Shown in pieces: positions 5,487-12,864 of a stretch of 12,864 bases of DNA. The DNA is taken from contig CANGZO010000040.1 of NCBI GenBank assembly GCA_947458305.1, forward strand, positions 1 to 12,864. The letters run 5' to 3'. The DNA is from Comamonadaceae bacterium. GTDB lineage: Bacteria > Pseudomonadota > Gammaproteobacteria > Burkholderiales > Burkholderiaceae_C. The notes beneath the pieces were generated by a model that saw only the letters and a program-made list of their open reading frames with translations, ran no database searches and was not told the origin of the DNA. How positions within the stretch are numbered: position 1 is the stretch's first letter; every line of letters begins with the position of its first letter. The position numbers were made by a program, and so were the translations under genes.

Positions 5487-8400
5487 TCATTTGGCGTTGA
5501 GTGAAGCCCACAACGCCCGCGCTGCGCGGATGTTGCGCTCTTTGACATGGCCAAAACCTTTGATGGTCTCAGGGACACAGGCCACTTCCAGTGCATGGGC
5601 ATGGGTGGCATCTGACAGGTTTTCAAGCACGCGGTCGATGTGTTGCATGTATTCGCGGATCAAGGCGCGTTCGGTCACACGTTCTTCGGTTTTGCCAAAA
5701 ATGTCCAGCGCCGTGCCGCGCAGGCCTTTGAGTTTGGCCAGTAATTTGAATCCGGTCAGCATGATCGGGCCAAACTTGCGTTTGACCAATTCACCCTTTG
5801 CATTGCGCTTGGACCAAAGGGGTGGGGCCAAGTGGTAGTTCACTTTGAAGTCGCCTTCAAAGCTGTCGTTGATGCGTTCAAGAAAACCGGTTTGGGTGTG
5901 CAGCCTGGCAACTTCGTATTCGTCTTTGTAGGCCATGAGTTTGTACAAATGCCGTGCCACGGTTTCGGCCAAGATGGTTTTGCCCAAAGGTGCTTCGGTG
6001 GCACGCACACGTTCCACAATGTTTTGGTAAACCTGTGCGTAGGCGGTGTTTTGGTAGTCCGTCAAACGCGCCATGCGGCTGGCCACGATGCCTTCCAGGT
6101 TGTCGCGTTTTTTGAAATTGATGACTTGAGCCGGGCGAATTTGCTGCATCAGTGCATCGAGGTGCTGCGCAGCATGCCGTCCCCATTCAAAAGCCGCCAG
6201 GTTGTTTTTGACTTGAACATCGTTGAGCTCGATGGCTCGCACCAAAGACTCGCGGTGCAAAGGCACCCAACCCTTTTGCCAGGCGTAACCCAGAATCATC
6301 GGGTTGACGTAAATCGTGTCACCCATGAGCTGTTTGGCCAGGACATCGGCATCAAAAGCGCCCACACCTTCCACGCCCACTTGCGCGGTGATTTCGGCCA
6401 CGCATTGCTCTGCTGGGTTTTGCCAGTTGCCATTTTTCACAAACGCGGCAGTGGGTGTGCTGTTGCTGTTGAGTGCCACATGGGTGCGCCCTGCGCGCAT
6501 GCGCAAGGTGGTTTCTTTGGAAGCGCTCACGATCGGGTCGCAGCCAATGATGAGGTCGGCAGCGGCCATGCTCACGCGGGTGGTGCGGATTTCGTCTTGG
6601 GTGTTGGCGATCAGGATGTGACTCCAGGTCGCACCACCTTTCTGGGCCAGGCCCGCCGAGTCTTGCGTGACGATGCCTTTGCCTTCCATGTGCGCGGCCA
6701 TGCCCAGCAACTGGCCGATGGTGATGACGCCTGTACCGCCTACGCCTGCGACCACCATGCCCCAGGGCTCGTGGATGGTGGGCAGGGTGGGTTCTGGCAA
6801 GGCACCCAAACGGGTTGGGTTGATGGCCGTGGTGGCTGATGCGGCTTTCTTTTTGAACGTGCCGCCTTCCACCGTGACAAAGCTCGGGCAAAAGCCTTTG
6901 AGGCAACTGGTGTCCTTGTTGCAGGTGCTTTGGTTGATGGTGCGCTTGCGGCCGAGCTCGGTCTCCAAAGGCTCTACCGACAAACAGTTCGATTGCACAC
7001 CGCAGTCGCCACAGCCTTCGCACACTTCTTCGTTGATCAACACGCGCACCGAAGGGTCCACCATGGTGCCGCGCTTGCGGCGGCGGCGTTTTTCGGTGGC
7101 GCAGGTCTGGTCGTAAATGATGACGGTGGTGCCTTTGATCTCACGCATTTCGCACTGGATGCGGTCGAGCTCATCGCGGTGGAACACCCGCACGCCTTCG
7201 GTCAAAACCACGCCTTCGTATTTTTCGGGCTCGTCGGTCACGACCACGATGCGCTGCGCACCTTCAGCCTTCATGCTCATGGCGATTTGCACCACGCTGT
7301 GGCCTTCGGCACGTTCACCCACGGGTTGGCCACCGGTCATGGCCACCGCGTCGTTGTACAAAATCTTGTAGGTGATGTTCACACCCGAGGCCACGCTTTG
7401 GCGCACGGCCAGGATGCCGCTGTGGAAATAGGTGCCATCGCCGATGTTGGCAAAGATGTGCGGGTCTGTGCTGAAGGGTTGCTGGCCCGTCCATGGCACG
7501 CCTTCGCCACCCATTTGGGTGAAGCCCACGGTGCTGCGGTCCATCCAGATGCTCATGAAGTGGCAGCCAATGCCGGCCATGGCGCGCGAGCCTTCGGGCA
7601 CCTTGGTGGAGGTGTTGTGTGGACAGCCGGAGCAAAACCAGGGCGTGCGCTCGGCGGCGGCACCCAGGGTCAGGGTTTGCAGTGATTTTTCTTTGGCATC
7701 CAATACGGCCAGGTGCGCGTCGATGCGTGCGGTGGTGTCGGCATCAACGCCCAGTTTTTTCAGGCGCTTGGCAATGGCCCGTGCAATCAAGGCTGGGGTC
7801 AGGTCGGCGTTGGCCCGCAGCAAGGTGCGTTGGGTCGGATTGGGCGTCGACCATTCGCCGCCTGAGGTGTCGTCATCGGCTTCGTCGAATTTGCCCACGA
7901 TAGTGGGACGCACATCGTCGCGCCAGTTGTACAGTTCTTCCTTGAGTTGGTATTCGATCACCTGGCGCTTTTCTTCAACCACCAAAATCTCGCGCAGCCC
8001 GGTGGCGAACTCGCGGGTGGTTTGCGCTTCGAGGGGCCAGACCACACCCACCTTGTGCAAACGAATGCCCAGGCGTTGGCAGGTGGCGTCGTCCAGACCC
8101 AGATCGAGCAAGGCCTGGCGCGTGTCGTTGTAGGCCTTGCCGCTGGCGATCAAGCCGAACCGATCGTTCGGCCCCTCGATCACGTTGTGGTTGAGCTTGT
8201 TGGCGCGGATGTAGGCCAAGGCCGCGTACCACTTGTAATCAAACAAACGGGCTTCTTGTTCCAGCGCGGTGTCGGGCCAGCGGATATGCACGCCGCCGGG
8301 CGGCATGACGAACTCAGGCAACACAATCTGCACGCGCTCGGGGTCGATGTGAGCAGTGGCACTCGATTCGACGATTTCCTGAATCGTTTTCATGCCTGAC

Positions 8401-9023
8401 CAGATGCCTGCAAAACGGCTGAGCGCCAGGGCGTGCAAGCCTTGGTCCAGGATGTCTTGCACGCTGGCCGGGAAAAACACGGGCAGGCCGCATGCTTTGA
8501 AGATGTGGTCGCTTTGGTGCGCAGCGGTGGAACTTTTCGCCACATGGTCATCGCCTGCCACGGCCAACACGCCGCCCCAAGGCGTGGTGCCCGCCATGTT
8601 GGCGTGCTTGAAGACGTCTGAGCAGCGGTCTACGCCCGGGCCTTTGCCGTACCAAATGCCGAACACCCCATCGAATTTGTTGGTGCCGGGTGGCGCAAAG
8701 CCCAGTTGCTGTGTGCCCCACAAGGCGGTGGCGGCCAGCTCTTCGTTGACGCCGGGCTGGAACACGATGTGTTGGGCCTTCAGGTGGTCTTTGGCCTTCC
8801 ACAGTGATTGGTCGTAACTGCCCAAGGGCGAGCCCCGGTAACCGCTGATGAAGCCAGCCGTGTTTTTGCCGTGCAGCGCGTCGCGTTGGCGTTGCAGCAT
8901 GGGCAGCTTGACCAGGGCTTGCACACCGCTCATGAAAGCGCGACCCACATCGAGGCTGTATTTGTCGTCGAGCGTGACGGTCTCAAGGGCCTGGCGAATC
9001 GAATCGGGCAAGGGGGCGTTCAT
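5487..9023 (-). CDS. Indolepyruvate ferredoxin oxidoreductase family protein (fused single-chain 2-oxoacid oxidoreductase)
   Basis: Members of this family oxidatively decarboxylate aryl 2-oxoacids (such as indolepyruvate and phenylpyruvate) to acyl-CoAs, using thiamine diphosphate (TPP) and iron-sulfur clusters. The 1178-residue chain joins the parts found in separate IorA and IorB subunits. The N-terminal TPP-enzyme region starts with NTAGFISGYRGSPLG. CSGCPHNTS begins at Cys464, and the TPP/metal motif GDGT is at 528-531 with NDAVAMTGGQP downstream. A ferredoxin-like cluster site CEGCGDC is at 668-674 with Cys680, and a second Cys set is at 701, 707 and 712. The IorB-like domain starts with GVGGTGV at 760-766. 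The ATG at 9023 (before NAPLPDSIRQ) is preferred, with a GGA-containing site just upstream. An open extension to 9131 lies in promoter DNA. Substrate is inferred from family and the divergent Lrp regulator. Confidence 0.92.
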   Translation of the reverse strand: MNAPLPDSIRQALETVTLDDKYSLDVGRAFMSGVQALVKLPMLQRQRDALHGKNTAGFISGYRGSPLGSYDQSLWKAKDHLKAQHIVFQPGVNEELAATALWGTQQLGFAPPGTNKFDGVFGIWYGKGPGVDRCSDVFKHANMAGTTPWGGVLAVAGDDHVAKSSTAAHQSDHIFKACGLPVFFPASVQDILDQGLHALALSRFAGIWSGMKTIQEIVESSATAHIDPERVQIVLPEFVMPPGGVHIRWPDTALEQEARLFDYKWYAALAYIRANKLNHNVIEGPNDRFGLIASGKAYNDTRQALLDLGLDDATCQRLGIRLHKVGVVWPLEAQTTREFATGLREILVVEEKRQVIEYQLKEELYNWRDDVRPTIVGKFDEADDDTSGGEWSTPNPTQRTLLRANADLTPALIARAIAKRLKKLGVDADTTARIDAHLAVLDAKEKSLQTLTLGAAAERTPWFCSGCPHNTSTKVPEGSRAMAGIGCHFMSIWMDRSTVGFTQMGGEGVPWTGQQPFSTDPHIFANIGDGTYFHSGILAVRQSVASGVNITYKILYNDAVAMTGGQPVGERAEGHSVVQIAMSMKAEGAQRIVVVTDEPEKYEGVVLTEGVRVFHRDELDRIQCEMREIKGTTVIIYDQTCATEKRRRRKRGTMVDPSVRVLINEEVCEGCGDCGVQSNCLSVEPLETELGRKRTINQSTCNKDTSCLKGFCPSFVTVEGGTFKKKAASATTAINPTRLGALPEPTLPTIHEPWGMVVAGVGGTGVITIGQLLGMAAHMEGKGIVTQDSAGLAQKGGATWSHILIANTQDEIRTTRVSMAAADLIIGCDPIVSASKETTLRMRAGRTHVALNSNSTPTAAFVKNGNWQNPAEQCVAEITAQVGVEGVGAFDADVLAKQLMGDTIYVNPMILGYAWQKGWVPLHRESLVRAIELNDVQVKNNLAAFEWGRHAAQHLDALMQQIRPAQVINFKKRDNLEGIVASRMARLTDYQNTAYAQVYQNIVERVRATEAPLGKTILAETVARHLYKLMAYKDEYEVARLHTQTGFLERINDSFEGDFKVNYHLAPPLWSKRNAKGELVKRKFGPIMLTGFKLLAKLKGLRGTALDIFGKTEERVTERALIREYMQHIDRVLENLSDATHAHALEVACVPETIKGFGHVKERNIRAARALWASLNAK

Positions 9024-9106
9024 GGTCTGTCCTGCGACTGAAATGGATGACACAGTGTAGAGCGGACCCGCCGACAAGTGCTTGCTTTCGGTGACAGGAT
9101 TTGCCC

Positions 9107-9112
9107 TATGAT
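9107..9112 (+). promoter_or_regulatory. Candidate -10 box for the lrp/asnC-type gene
   Basis: TATGAT lies 31 bases before the regulator's ATG in the 119-base divergent gap. A TTGCTT at 9082-9087 could be the -35, but the 19-base spacer is long. Two copies of GATTTG (9098-9103 and 9110-9115), twelve bases apart, flank it and might be part of an operator. A shared, autoregulated control region is typical for this family but not proven here. Confidence 0.35.
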
Positions 9113-9142
9113 TTGAAAGAATCTTGCTCAAAGAGGCTAATT

Positions 9143-9610
9143 ATGGAAACACTGGACAAATTTGACTGGGCCATATTGAATGAACTTCAAACCAATGGTC
9201 GGCTGACCAATGCCGAGTTGGCGCAGCGGGTCGGTTTGTCGGCCGCGCCTTGCTGGCGGCGGGTGCGGGCGCTCGAAGAGTCGGGCGTCATCAAGGGTTA
9301 TCGGGCCGAAATTGATCGCCAAAAAGTGGGCCTGGATGTTTTTGCCTTTGTGCGGCTGGACGCCGAGCGCAATCGGGGCGACATCACACGCCAACTCGAA
9401 GAAGCGATTCAGAAAATCCCCGAGGTGGTGTCCTGCCATTACATCAGCGGCACTGGCACCTTTGAGCTGCAGGTGGTCAGCAAAGACCTGAACACCTTCA
9501 GCCAGTTCGCCCGCAATGTGTTGCTCAACCTGCCCAATGTGAAAGACCTGCACACCAGCTTTTCGATGGGTGAGGTCAAGGTCGCAGGGGCCCTGCCTTT
9601 GCAGCAGTAA
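9143..9610 (+). CDS. Lrp/AsnC-family transcriptional regulator
   Basis: This DNA-binding protein belongs to the feast/famine family, whose members sense amino acids or related metabolites. The 155-residue length is typical. The N-terminal winged helix-turn-helix includes LDKFDWAILNELQTNGRLTN and AELAQRVGLSAAPCWRRVRALEESGVIKGY (helix-turn-helix about 22-41). The C-terminal RAM effector/oligomerisation domain spans about 66-145, with the conserved VVSCHYISGTGTFELQVV core. The ATG at 9143 is chosen over an open in-frame extension to 9101 because AGAGG stands six to seven bases upstream and homology starts at METLDKFD. It is divergent from the indolepyruvate oxidoreductase gene with a 119-base gap, so that gene is the likely target; this is inferred from layout. 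It converges with the TctC gene. Confidence 0.95.
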   Translation: METLDKFDWAILNELQTNGRLTNAELAQRVGLSAAPCWRRVRALEESGVIKGYRAEIDRQKVGLDVFAFVRLDAERNRGDITRQLEEAIQKIPEVVSCHYISGTGTFELQVVSKDLNTFSQFARNVLLNLPNVKDLHTSFSMGEVKVAGALPLQQ

Positions 9611-9725
9611 AAAATCGATCAAGGAAAAAACCCGCTGCTCAGGAGCCTGCAAGAGACGTGGATTCGCCCCACGCAGGCCCTTTGGCGCATCCGTCGTCAG
9701 CGCCAGCATTTCATGCGGCCGGCTT

Positions 9726-10697
9726 TCAGTCGATGGTCGCGCCGGAGTCTTTGACGATCCTGGCCCAGCGGGGCAGGTCGTCACGCACCAGCTGGGCAAA
9801 CTGCTCAGGCGTGGATTTGAAGGCTTCGCAGCCCACACCGGCCAGGCGATCCTGCACCTCCTTTGAGTCAAGAGCCTTGGTGATTTCTGCGTTGAGCTGG
9901 TTGATGATCGCCCTGGGCGTTCCTGTCGGAGCAAATACGCCGTACCAAGGGGTGGCGCCAAAGTCCTTGAGGGTCTCGCCAATGGTGGGGGCGTCCGGCA
10001 GCACGGGCAGGCGCTTGGGGTTGACCACACCGAGTACCTTCATCCTGCCGGAGCGGATGAACGCGATTGAAGAAGGCAGGCTCTGCACTGAGACTTGCAC
10101 TTGCCCGGCTACCAGGTCGGTGGCTGCTGCTGCGGCCCCCTTGTAGGGCACATGGGTCAAGTCGATGCCGGTGGCTTTGCCCAGCATTTCGCCGATCAGG
10201 TGGTTGAGGGTGCCATTGCCAGCCGATCCAATGTTGATCTTGCCCGGTTGCTGTTTGGCCAGTGCGACCAGTTCGGCGGTGTTCTTGGCGGGAAAGCTCG
10301 GGTGGGCCACCAACACATAGCCGGCCGTGGCGACACTGCCCACAGGCTCGAAGTCCTTGACCGGGTCGAAACCGGTGCTCTTGTACAGCGCTGGATTGAT
10401 GACCATCGCGCTGTCTGCGGTCAGCAGCAAGGTGTAGCCATCCGGGCGGGTCTTGGCGGCTGCTGCTGTGCCCACGTTGCCCCCGGCGCCGGTGCGGTTT
10501 TCCACCACAAAGGACTGGCCCGTCTGCTCGGAGAGCCTTTGCGCAATCACCCGCGCGATCGTGTCGTTGGCACCACCGGCCGCCTGGGGCACGATGATGG
10601 TGACCGGCTTGGAGGGAAATTTGTCTTGCGCCAGCACGGGGGCGCTGGCGGCCATGCACAGGCCCAGGGCCAAAAGGATTCTGCGTTGCAGGAACAT
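9726..10697 (-). CDS. Tripartite tricarboxylate transporter (TctC/Bug family) periplasmic solute-binding protein
   Basis: A 323-residue secreted protein of the Bug family, greatly expanded in Burkholderiales. A signal peptide (MFLQRRILLALGLCMAASAPVLA) probably ends after residue 23, leaving QDKFPSKPVTIIVP. Family landmarks follow: AAGGANDTIARVIAQRLSE, VVENRTGAGGNVGT, PDGYTLLL, HVPYKGAAAAATDLVAGQVQ and a terminal LPRWARIVKDSGA. These proteins bind carboxylates or other small acids in the periplasm for TctAB permeases, or act as sensors. No tctA or tctB gene is nearby, so it is an orphan and its ligand is unknown. The start at 10697 has AGGAG (10704-10708 on the complement) six bases upstream. 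Confidence 0.95.
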   Translation of the reverse strand: MFLQRRILLALGLCMAASAPVLAQDKFPSKPVTIIVPQAAGGANDTIARVIAQRLSEQTGQSFVVENRTGAGGNVGTAAAAKTRPDGYTLLLTADSAMVINPALYKSTGFDPVKDFEPVGSVATAGYVLVAHPSFPAKNTAELVALAKQQPGKINIGSAGNGTLNHLIGEMLGKATGIDLTHVPYKGAAAAATDLVAGQVQVSVQSLPSSIAFIRSGRMKVLGVVNPKRLPVLPDAPTIGETLKDFGATPWYGVFAPTGTPRAIINQLNAEITKALDSKEVQDRLAGVGCEAFKSTPEQFAQLVRDDLPRWARIVKDSGATID

Positions 10698-11022
10698 GGG
10701 AGTCTCCTAATGAAGAAATGGGAGGGGGTAAGCAAACAGGCAGGGGGTTGACGAAAACCAACTGTTTTTGACCTGCACAGAGTAGCAGAAAACACCTTTG
10801 GGGCGGCGAAGAATAACGTGCGCCGTAAGGGGTCGAGGGTCACATATTGAATGTGTGCAATGCATCAAGTGCCATGCCTTTGCGGGTGTTTTTTCGAGCG
10901 TTGACCGAGCGCCCCACCTGAAACACCCTCCCTGTAAAATGAGCAGCTTCAGCCGACCCCGTGGCAGGGTGGCTCCGTGGCGCAGGCGGCGCCCATTTTT
11001 GGCCTTCAAAGGGCAGACTCTC
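10698..11022. promoter_or_regulatory. Divergent intergenic region between the tctC-type gene and mnmG
   Basis: No convincing gene is seen in these 325 bases. The region must carry promoters for both flanking genes. A small dyad CACAT-N5-ATGTG lies at 10841-10855. TTGACC (10901-10906) and TAAAAT (10935-10940) resemble promoter boxes, but their 28-base spacing is too long for one promoter. An AAGGG at 11009-11013, nine bases before the mnmG ATG, is a plausible ribosome-binding site. No DnaA box matching consensus was found here, although mnmG borders oriC in some bacteria. Confidence 0.4.
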
Positions 11023-12864
11023 ATGCTTTACCCTCAAGAATTCGATGTGATCGTGGTCGGTGGCGGCCATGCCGGAACCGAAGCGGCGCTGGCCTCTGCC
11101 CGCATGGGCTGCAAAACACTCTTGCTCAGCCACAACATCGAGACGCTGGGGCAGATGAGCTGCAACCCGTCCATTGGCGGCATTGGCAAGGGCCACTTGG
11201 TCAAAGAAGTCGACGCCTTGGGCGGGGCCATGGCCCTGGCGACCGATGAGGGTGGCATCCAGTTTCGCATCCTCAACAGCTCCAAAGGCCCGGCCGTGCG
11301 CGCCACCCGCGCCCAAGCCGACCGCATTTTGTACAAAGCGGCCATCCGCCGCATGCTGGAAAACCAGCCCAATCTGTGGCTGTTCCAGCAGGCCGTGGAT
11401 GACCTGATGGTGGAGGGCGACCGGGTGGTGGGCGCCGTGACGCAGGTGGGCATCCGCTTCCGCTCGCGCACCGTGGTGCTGACCGCGGGCACGTTCCTCG
11501 ACGGCAAGATCCATGTGGGTTTGCAGAACTATGCGGCGGGCAGGGCGGGTGATCCGCCAGCCGTGAGCTTGTCTTCGCGCCTGAAAGAACTGAAGCTGCC
11601 GCAAGGGCGTCTGAAGACCGGCACACCGCCGCGCCTGGATGGCCGCACCATCGATTTTTCCAAGTGCTCCGAGCAGCCCGGCGACGGCGTGCCCGGCGGC
11701 ATGAACCCTGAGGGTGGGGTGCCGGTGTTCAGTTTCATGGGCAAGGCCGAGATGCACCCGCAGCAGGTGCCGTGCTGGATTACGCACACCAACGAGCGCA
11801 CGCACGAGATCATCCGCTCGGGCTTTGACCGCAGCCCCATGTTCACCGGCAAAATCGAAGGCGTGGGCCCGCGTTATTGCCCGAGTGTGGAAGACAAGAT
11901 CAACCGCTTTGCCGACAAGGACAGCCACCAGATTTTTTTGGAGCCCGAAGGCCTGACCACCCACGAGTACTACCCCAACGGCATCTCGACCAGCTTGCCG
12001 TTTGACATCCAGTACGACCTGGTGCGCTCGATGAAGGGCCTGGAAAACTGCCACATCCTCAGGCCCGGCTACGCCATTGAATACGACTACTTTGACCCCC
12101 GTTCGCTGAAGAACAGCTTTGAGACGCGCCAGATCAACGGCCTGTTCTTCGCAGGCCAGATCAATGGCACCACCGGTTACGAAGAAGCCGCAGCGCAAGG
12201 TTTGTTTGCGGGCATCAACGCAGCGCTGCAATGCCGGGGCGAAGCAGCCTGGACACCTGCTCGCGACCAGGCTTACTTGGGCGTGTTGGTGGACGACTTG
12301 GTCACACAAGGCGTGACCGAGCCTTACCGCATGTTCACCAGCCGGGCTGAGTTCCGCCTGCAGCTGCGCGAAGACAATGCCGATGCGCGCCTCACAGAAG
12401 TGGGGCGGCAAATGGGTTTGGTGGATGACGCCCGTTGGGACGCCTTCAGCCGCAAGCTCGACGCTGTTTCACGTGAAACAGAACGCCTGAAAGCCACCTG
12501 GGTGAACCCGCGCAACCTGCCAGCGGCCGAATCTGAGCGCGTGCTGGGCAAGGCCATAGAACACGAGCACAACCTGTTTGACCTGCTGCGCAGACCGAAT
12601 GTGAGCTATCCAGCCCTGATGTCATTGGATGGGGGCCGCATGGCCAGCGCCGATGTTTCACGTGAAACCTTGGGCGACTTGAGCCCCTCGGTGATCGAGC
12701 AGGTGGAGATCGCCGCCAAGTATTCTGGCTACATCGACCGCCAAAAAGGCGAGGTGGAGCGGGCCGCGTTTTACGAACACCTGCGCCTGCCCGAGAGTCT
12801 GGACTACATGCAGGTGTCGGCGCTGTCGATCGAGGCGCGTCAAAAGTTGGCCAAACACCGGCCC
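11023..12864 (+). CDS. mnmG: tRNA uridine-5-carboxymethylaminomethyl modification enzyme MnmG/GidA (partial, C-terminus off the right edge)
   Basis: With MnmE, this FAD-dependent cytoplasmic enzyme installs carboxymethylaminomethyl on the wobble uridine (U34) of certain tRNAs, using methylene-tetrahydrofolate and glycine. 614 codons are visible, probably lacking only the last few dozen residues. The FAD-binding GGGHAGTEAA is at 13-22, MSCNPSIGGIGKGHLVKE follows near 46, and KTGTPPRLDG is present. Both GidA signatures are seen: GPRYCPSVEDKI (containing the catalytic-type Cys) and AGQINGTTGYEEAAAQG. The C-terminal helical domain starts around residue 470. The ATG at 11023 gives the standard N-terminus. 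The gene carries two parS palindromes at codons 481-486 and 544-549, each read as VSRET. rsmG, parA and parB commonly follow mnmG but lie outside the window. Confidence 0.98.
   Translation, partial: MLYPQEFDVIVVGGGHAGTEAALASARMGCKTLLLSHNIETLGQMSCNPSIGGIGKGHLVKEVDALGGAMALATDEGGIQFRILNSSKGPAVRATRAQADRILYKAAIRRMLENQPNLWLFQQAVDDLMVEGDRVVGAVTQVGIRFRSRTVVLTAGTFLDGKIHVGLQNYAAGRAGDPPAVSLSSRLKELKLPQGRLKTGTPPRLDGRTIDFSKCSEQPGDGVPGGMNPEGGVPVFSFMGKAEMHPQQVPCWITHTNERTHEIIRSGFDRSPMFTGKIEGVGPRYCPSVEDKINRFADKDSHQIFLEPEGLTTHEYYPNGISTSLPFDIQYDLVRSMKGLENCHILRPGYAIEYDYFDPRSLKNSFETRQINGLFFAGQINGTTGYEEAAAQGLFAGINAALQCRGEAAWTPARDQAYLGVLVDDLVTQGVTEPYRMFTSRAEFRLQLREDNADARLTEVGRQMGLVDDARWDAFSRKLDAVSRETERLKATWVNPRNLPAAESERVLGKAIEHEHNLFDLLRRPNVSYPALMSLDGGRMASADVSRETLGDLSPSVIEQVEIAAKYSGYIDRQKGEVERAAFYEHLRLPESLDYMQVSALSIEARQKLAKHRP
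12465..12480. other. parS: parS centromere site 1 (perfect) inside mnmG
   Basis: TGTTTCACGTGAAACA is a perfect 16-base palindrome matching the consensus chromosomal parS site bound by ParB. The symmetry extends one more base each side (C/G), giving 18 bases. ParB loads here as a CTP-dependent clamp and recruits ParA and SMC for origin segregation. It lies inside the coding sequence, where it is read as AVSRET. Confidence 0.93.
12654..12669. other. parS: parS centromere site 2 (15/16 match) inside mnmG
   Basis: TGTTTCACGTGAAACC matches the parS consensus except for the last base. The inner 14 bases, GTTTCACGTGAAAC, are a perfect palindrome. It lies exactly 189 bases (63 codons) after the first site and in the same reading phase, so it also encodes VSRET. 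Confidence 0.88.

Noticed and set aside
9024..9131. 36-residue N-terminal extension of the indolepyruvate oxidoreductase
   Set aside because: It lies in the shared promoter region with the Lrp-type gene and shows no family similarity. The ATG at 9023 gives the expected N-terminus.
9660..9692. Stem-loop between the Lrp-type gene and the tctC-type gene (GGATTCGCC / GGCGCATCC)
   Set aside because: Only eight of nine pairs form, around a 15-base loop with no T-run. It is too weak to call a terminator.
9137..10030. 297-codon minus-strand open frame across the Lrp-type gene and the end of the tctC-type gene
   Set aside because: It overlaps two well-supported genes in other frames, and its translation has no domain features.
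10698..11022. Possible oriC upstream of mnmG, by analogy with the E. coli gidA-oriC arrangement
   Set aside because: No consensus DnaA box and no strongly A+T-rich segment was found in this gap. The 3256-3540 region is a far better candidate.
10840..12411. Long open frame on the minus strand opposite mnmG (523 codons)
   Set aside because: The plus strand encodes a full run of MnmG motifs. The antisense product has no recognisable domain and arises from codon bias.

Overview
The window looks like chromosomal DNA of a betaproteobacterium in the Burkholderiales, most likely a Comamonadaceae-type organism. The evidence is a Bug/TctC-type periplasmic binding protein, a single-chain indolepyruvate ferredoxin oxidoreductase, DUF2788 and DUF2189 membrane proteins, and moderately high G+C coding sequence. 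The genus cannot be fixed from sequence alone.

Layout. A copper-efflux P-type ATPase gene (copA) runs leftward and is cut by the left edge (1-1691). Divergent from it is a rightward run of four small genes: a copZ copper chaperone, a DUF2892 membrane protein, a DUF2189 membrane protein and a DUF2788 membrane protein (1768-3255). An unusually A+T-rich gap follows (3256-3540). It holds two perfect DnaA boxes forming a 13-bp inverted repeat, a third near-perfect box, and a DnaA-trio-like stretch running into a 24% G+C segment. Next comes the division-site operon minCDE (3541-5415), ended by a strong hairpin shared with the converging 1178-residue indolepyruvate ferredoxin oxidoreductase gene (5487-9023, minus). 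A divergent Lrp/AsnC regulator (9143-9610) sits at the head of that gene. An orphan TctC/Bug solute-binding protein lies on the minus strand (9726-10697). The window ends inside mnmG/gidA (11023 onward), which contains one perfect and one 15/16 copy of the parS centromere palindrome.

Functional picture. The right-hand part has the marks of an origin-proximal region: mnmG (commonly upstream of rsmG-parA-parB), two ParB-binding sites, minCDE, and a DnaA-box/A+T-rich element. The most interesting reading is that 3256-3540 is the replication origin (oriC) or a DnaA-binding control site, about 9 kb from parS and directly upstream of the division-site genes. The copper genes form a metal-homeostasis unit. 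The oxidoreductase with its Lrp neighbour is probably an aromatic amino-acid (arylpyruvate) breakdown module. No mobile element, CRISPR array, tRNA or rRNA was seen.
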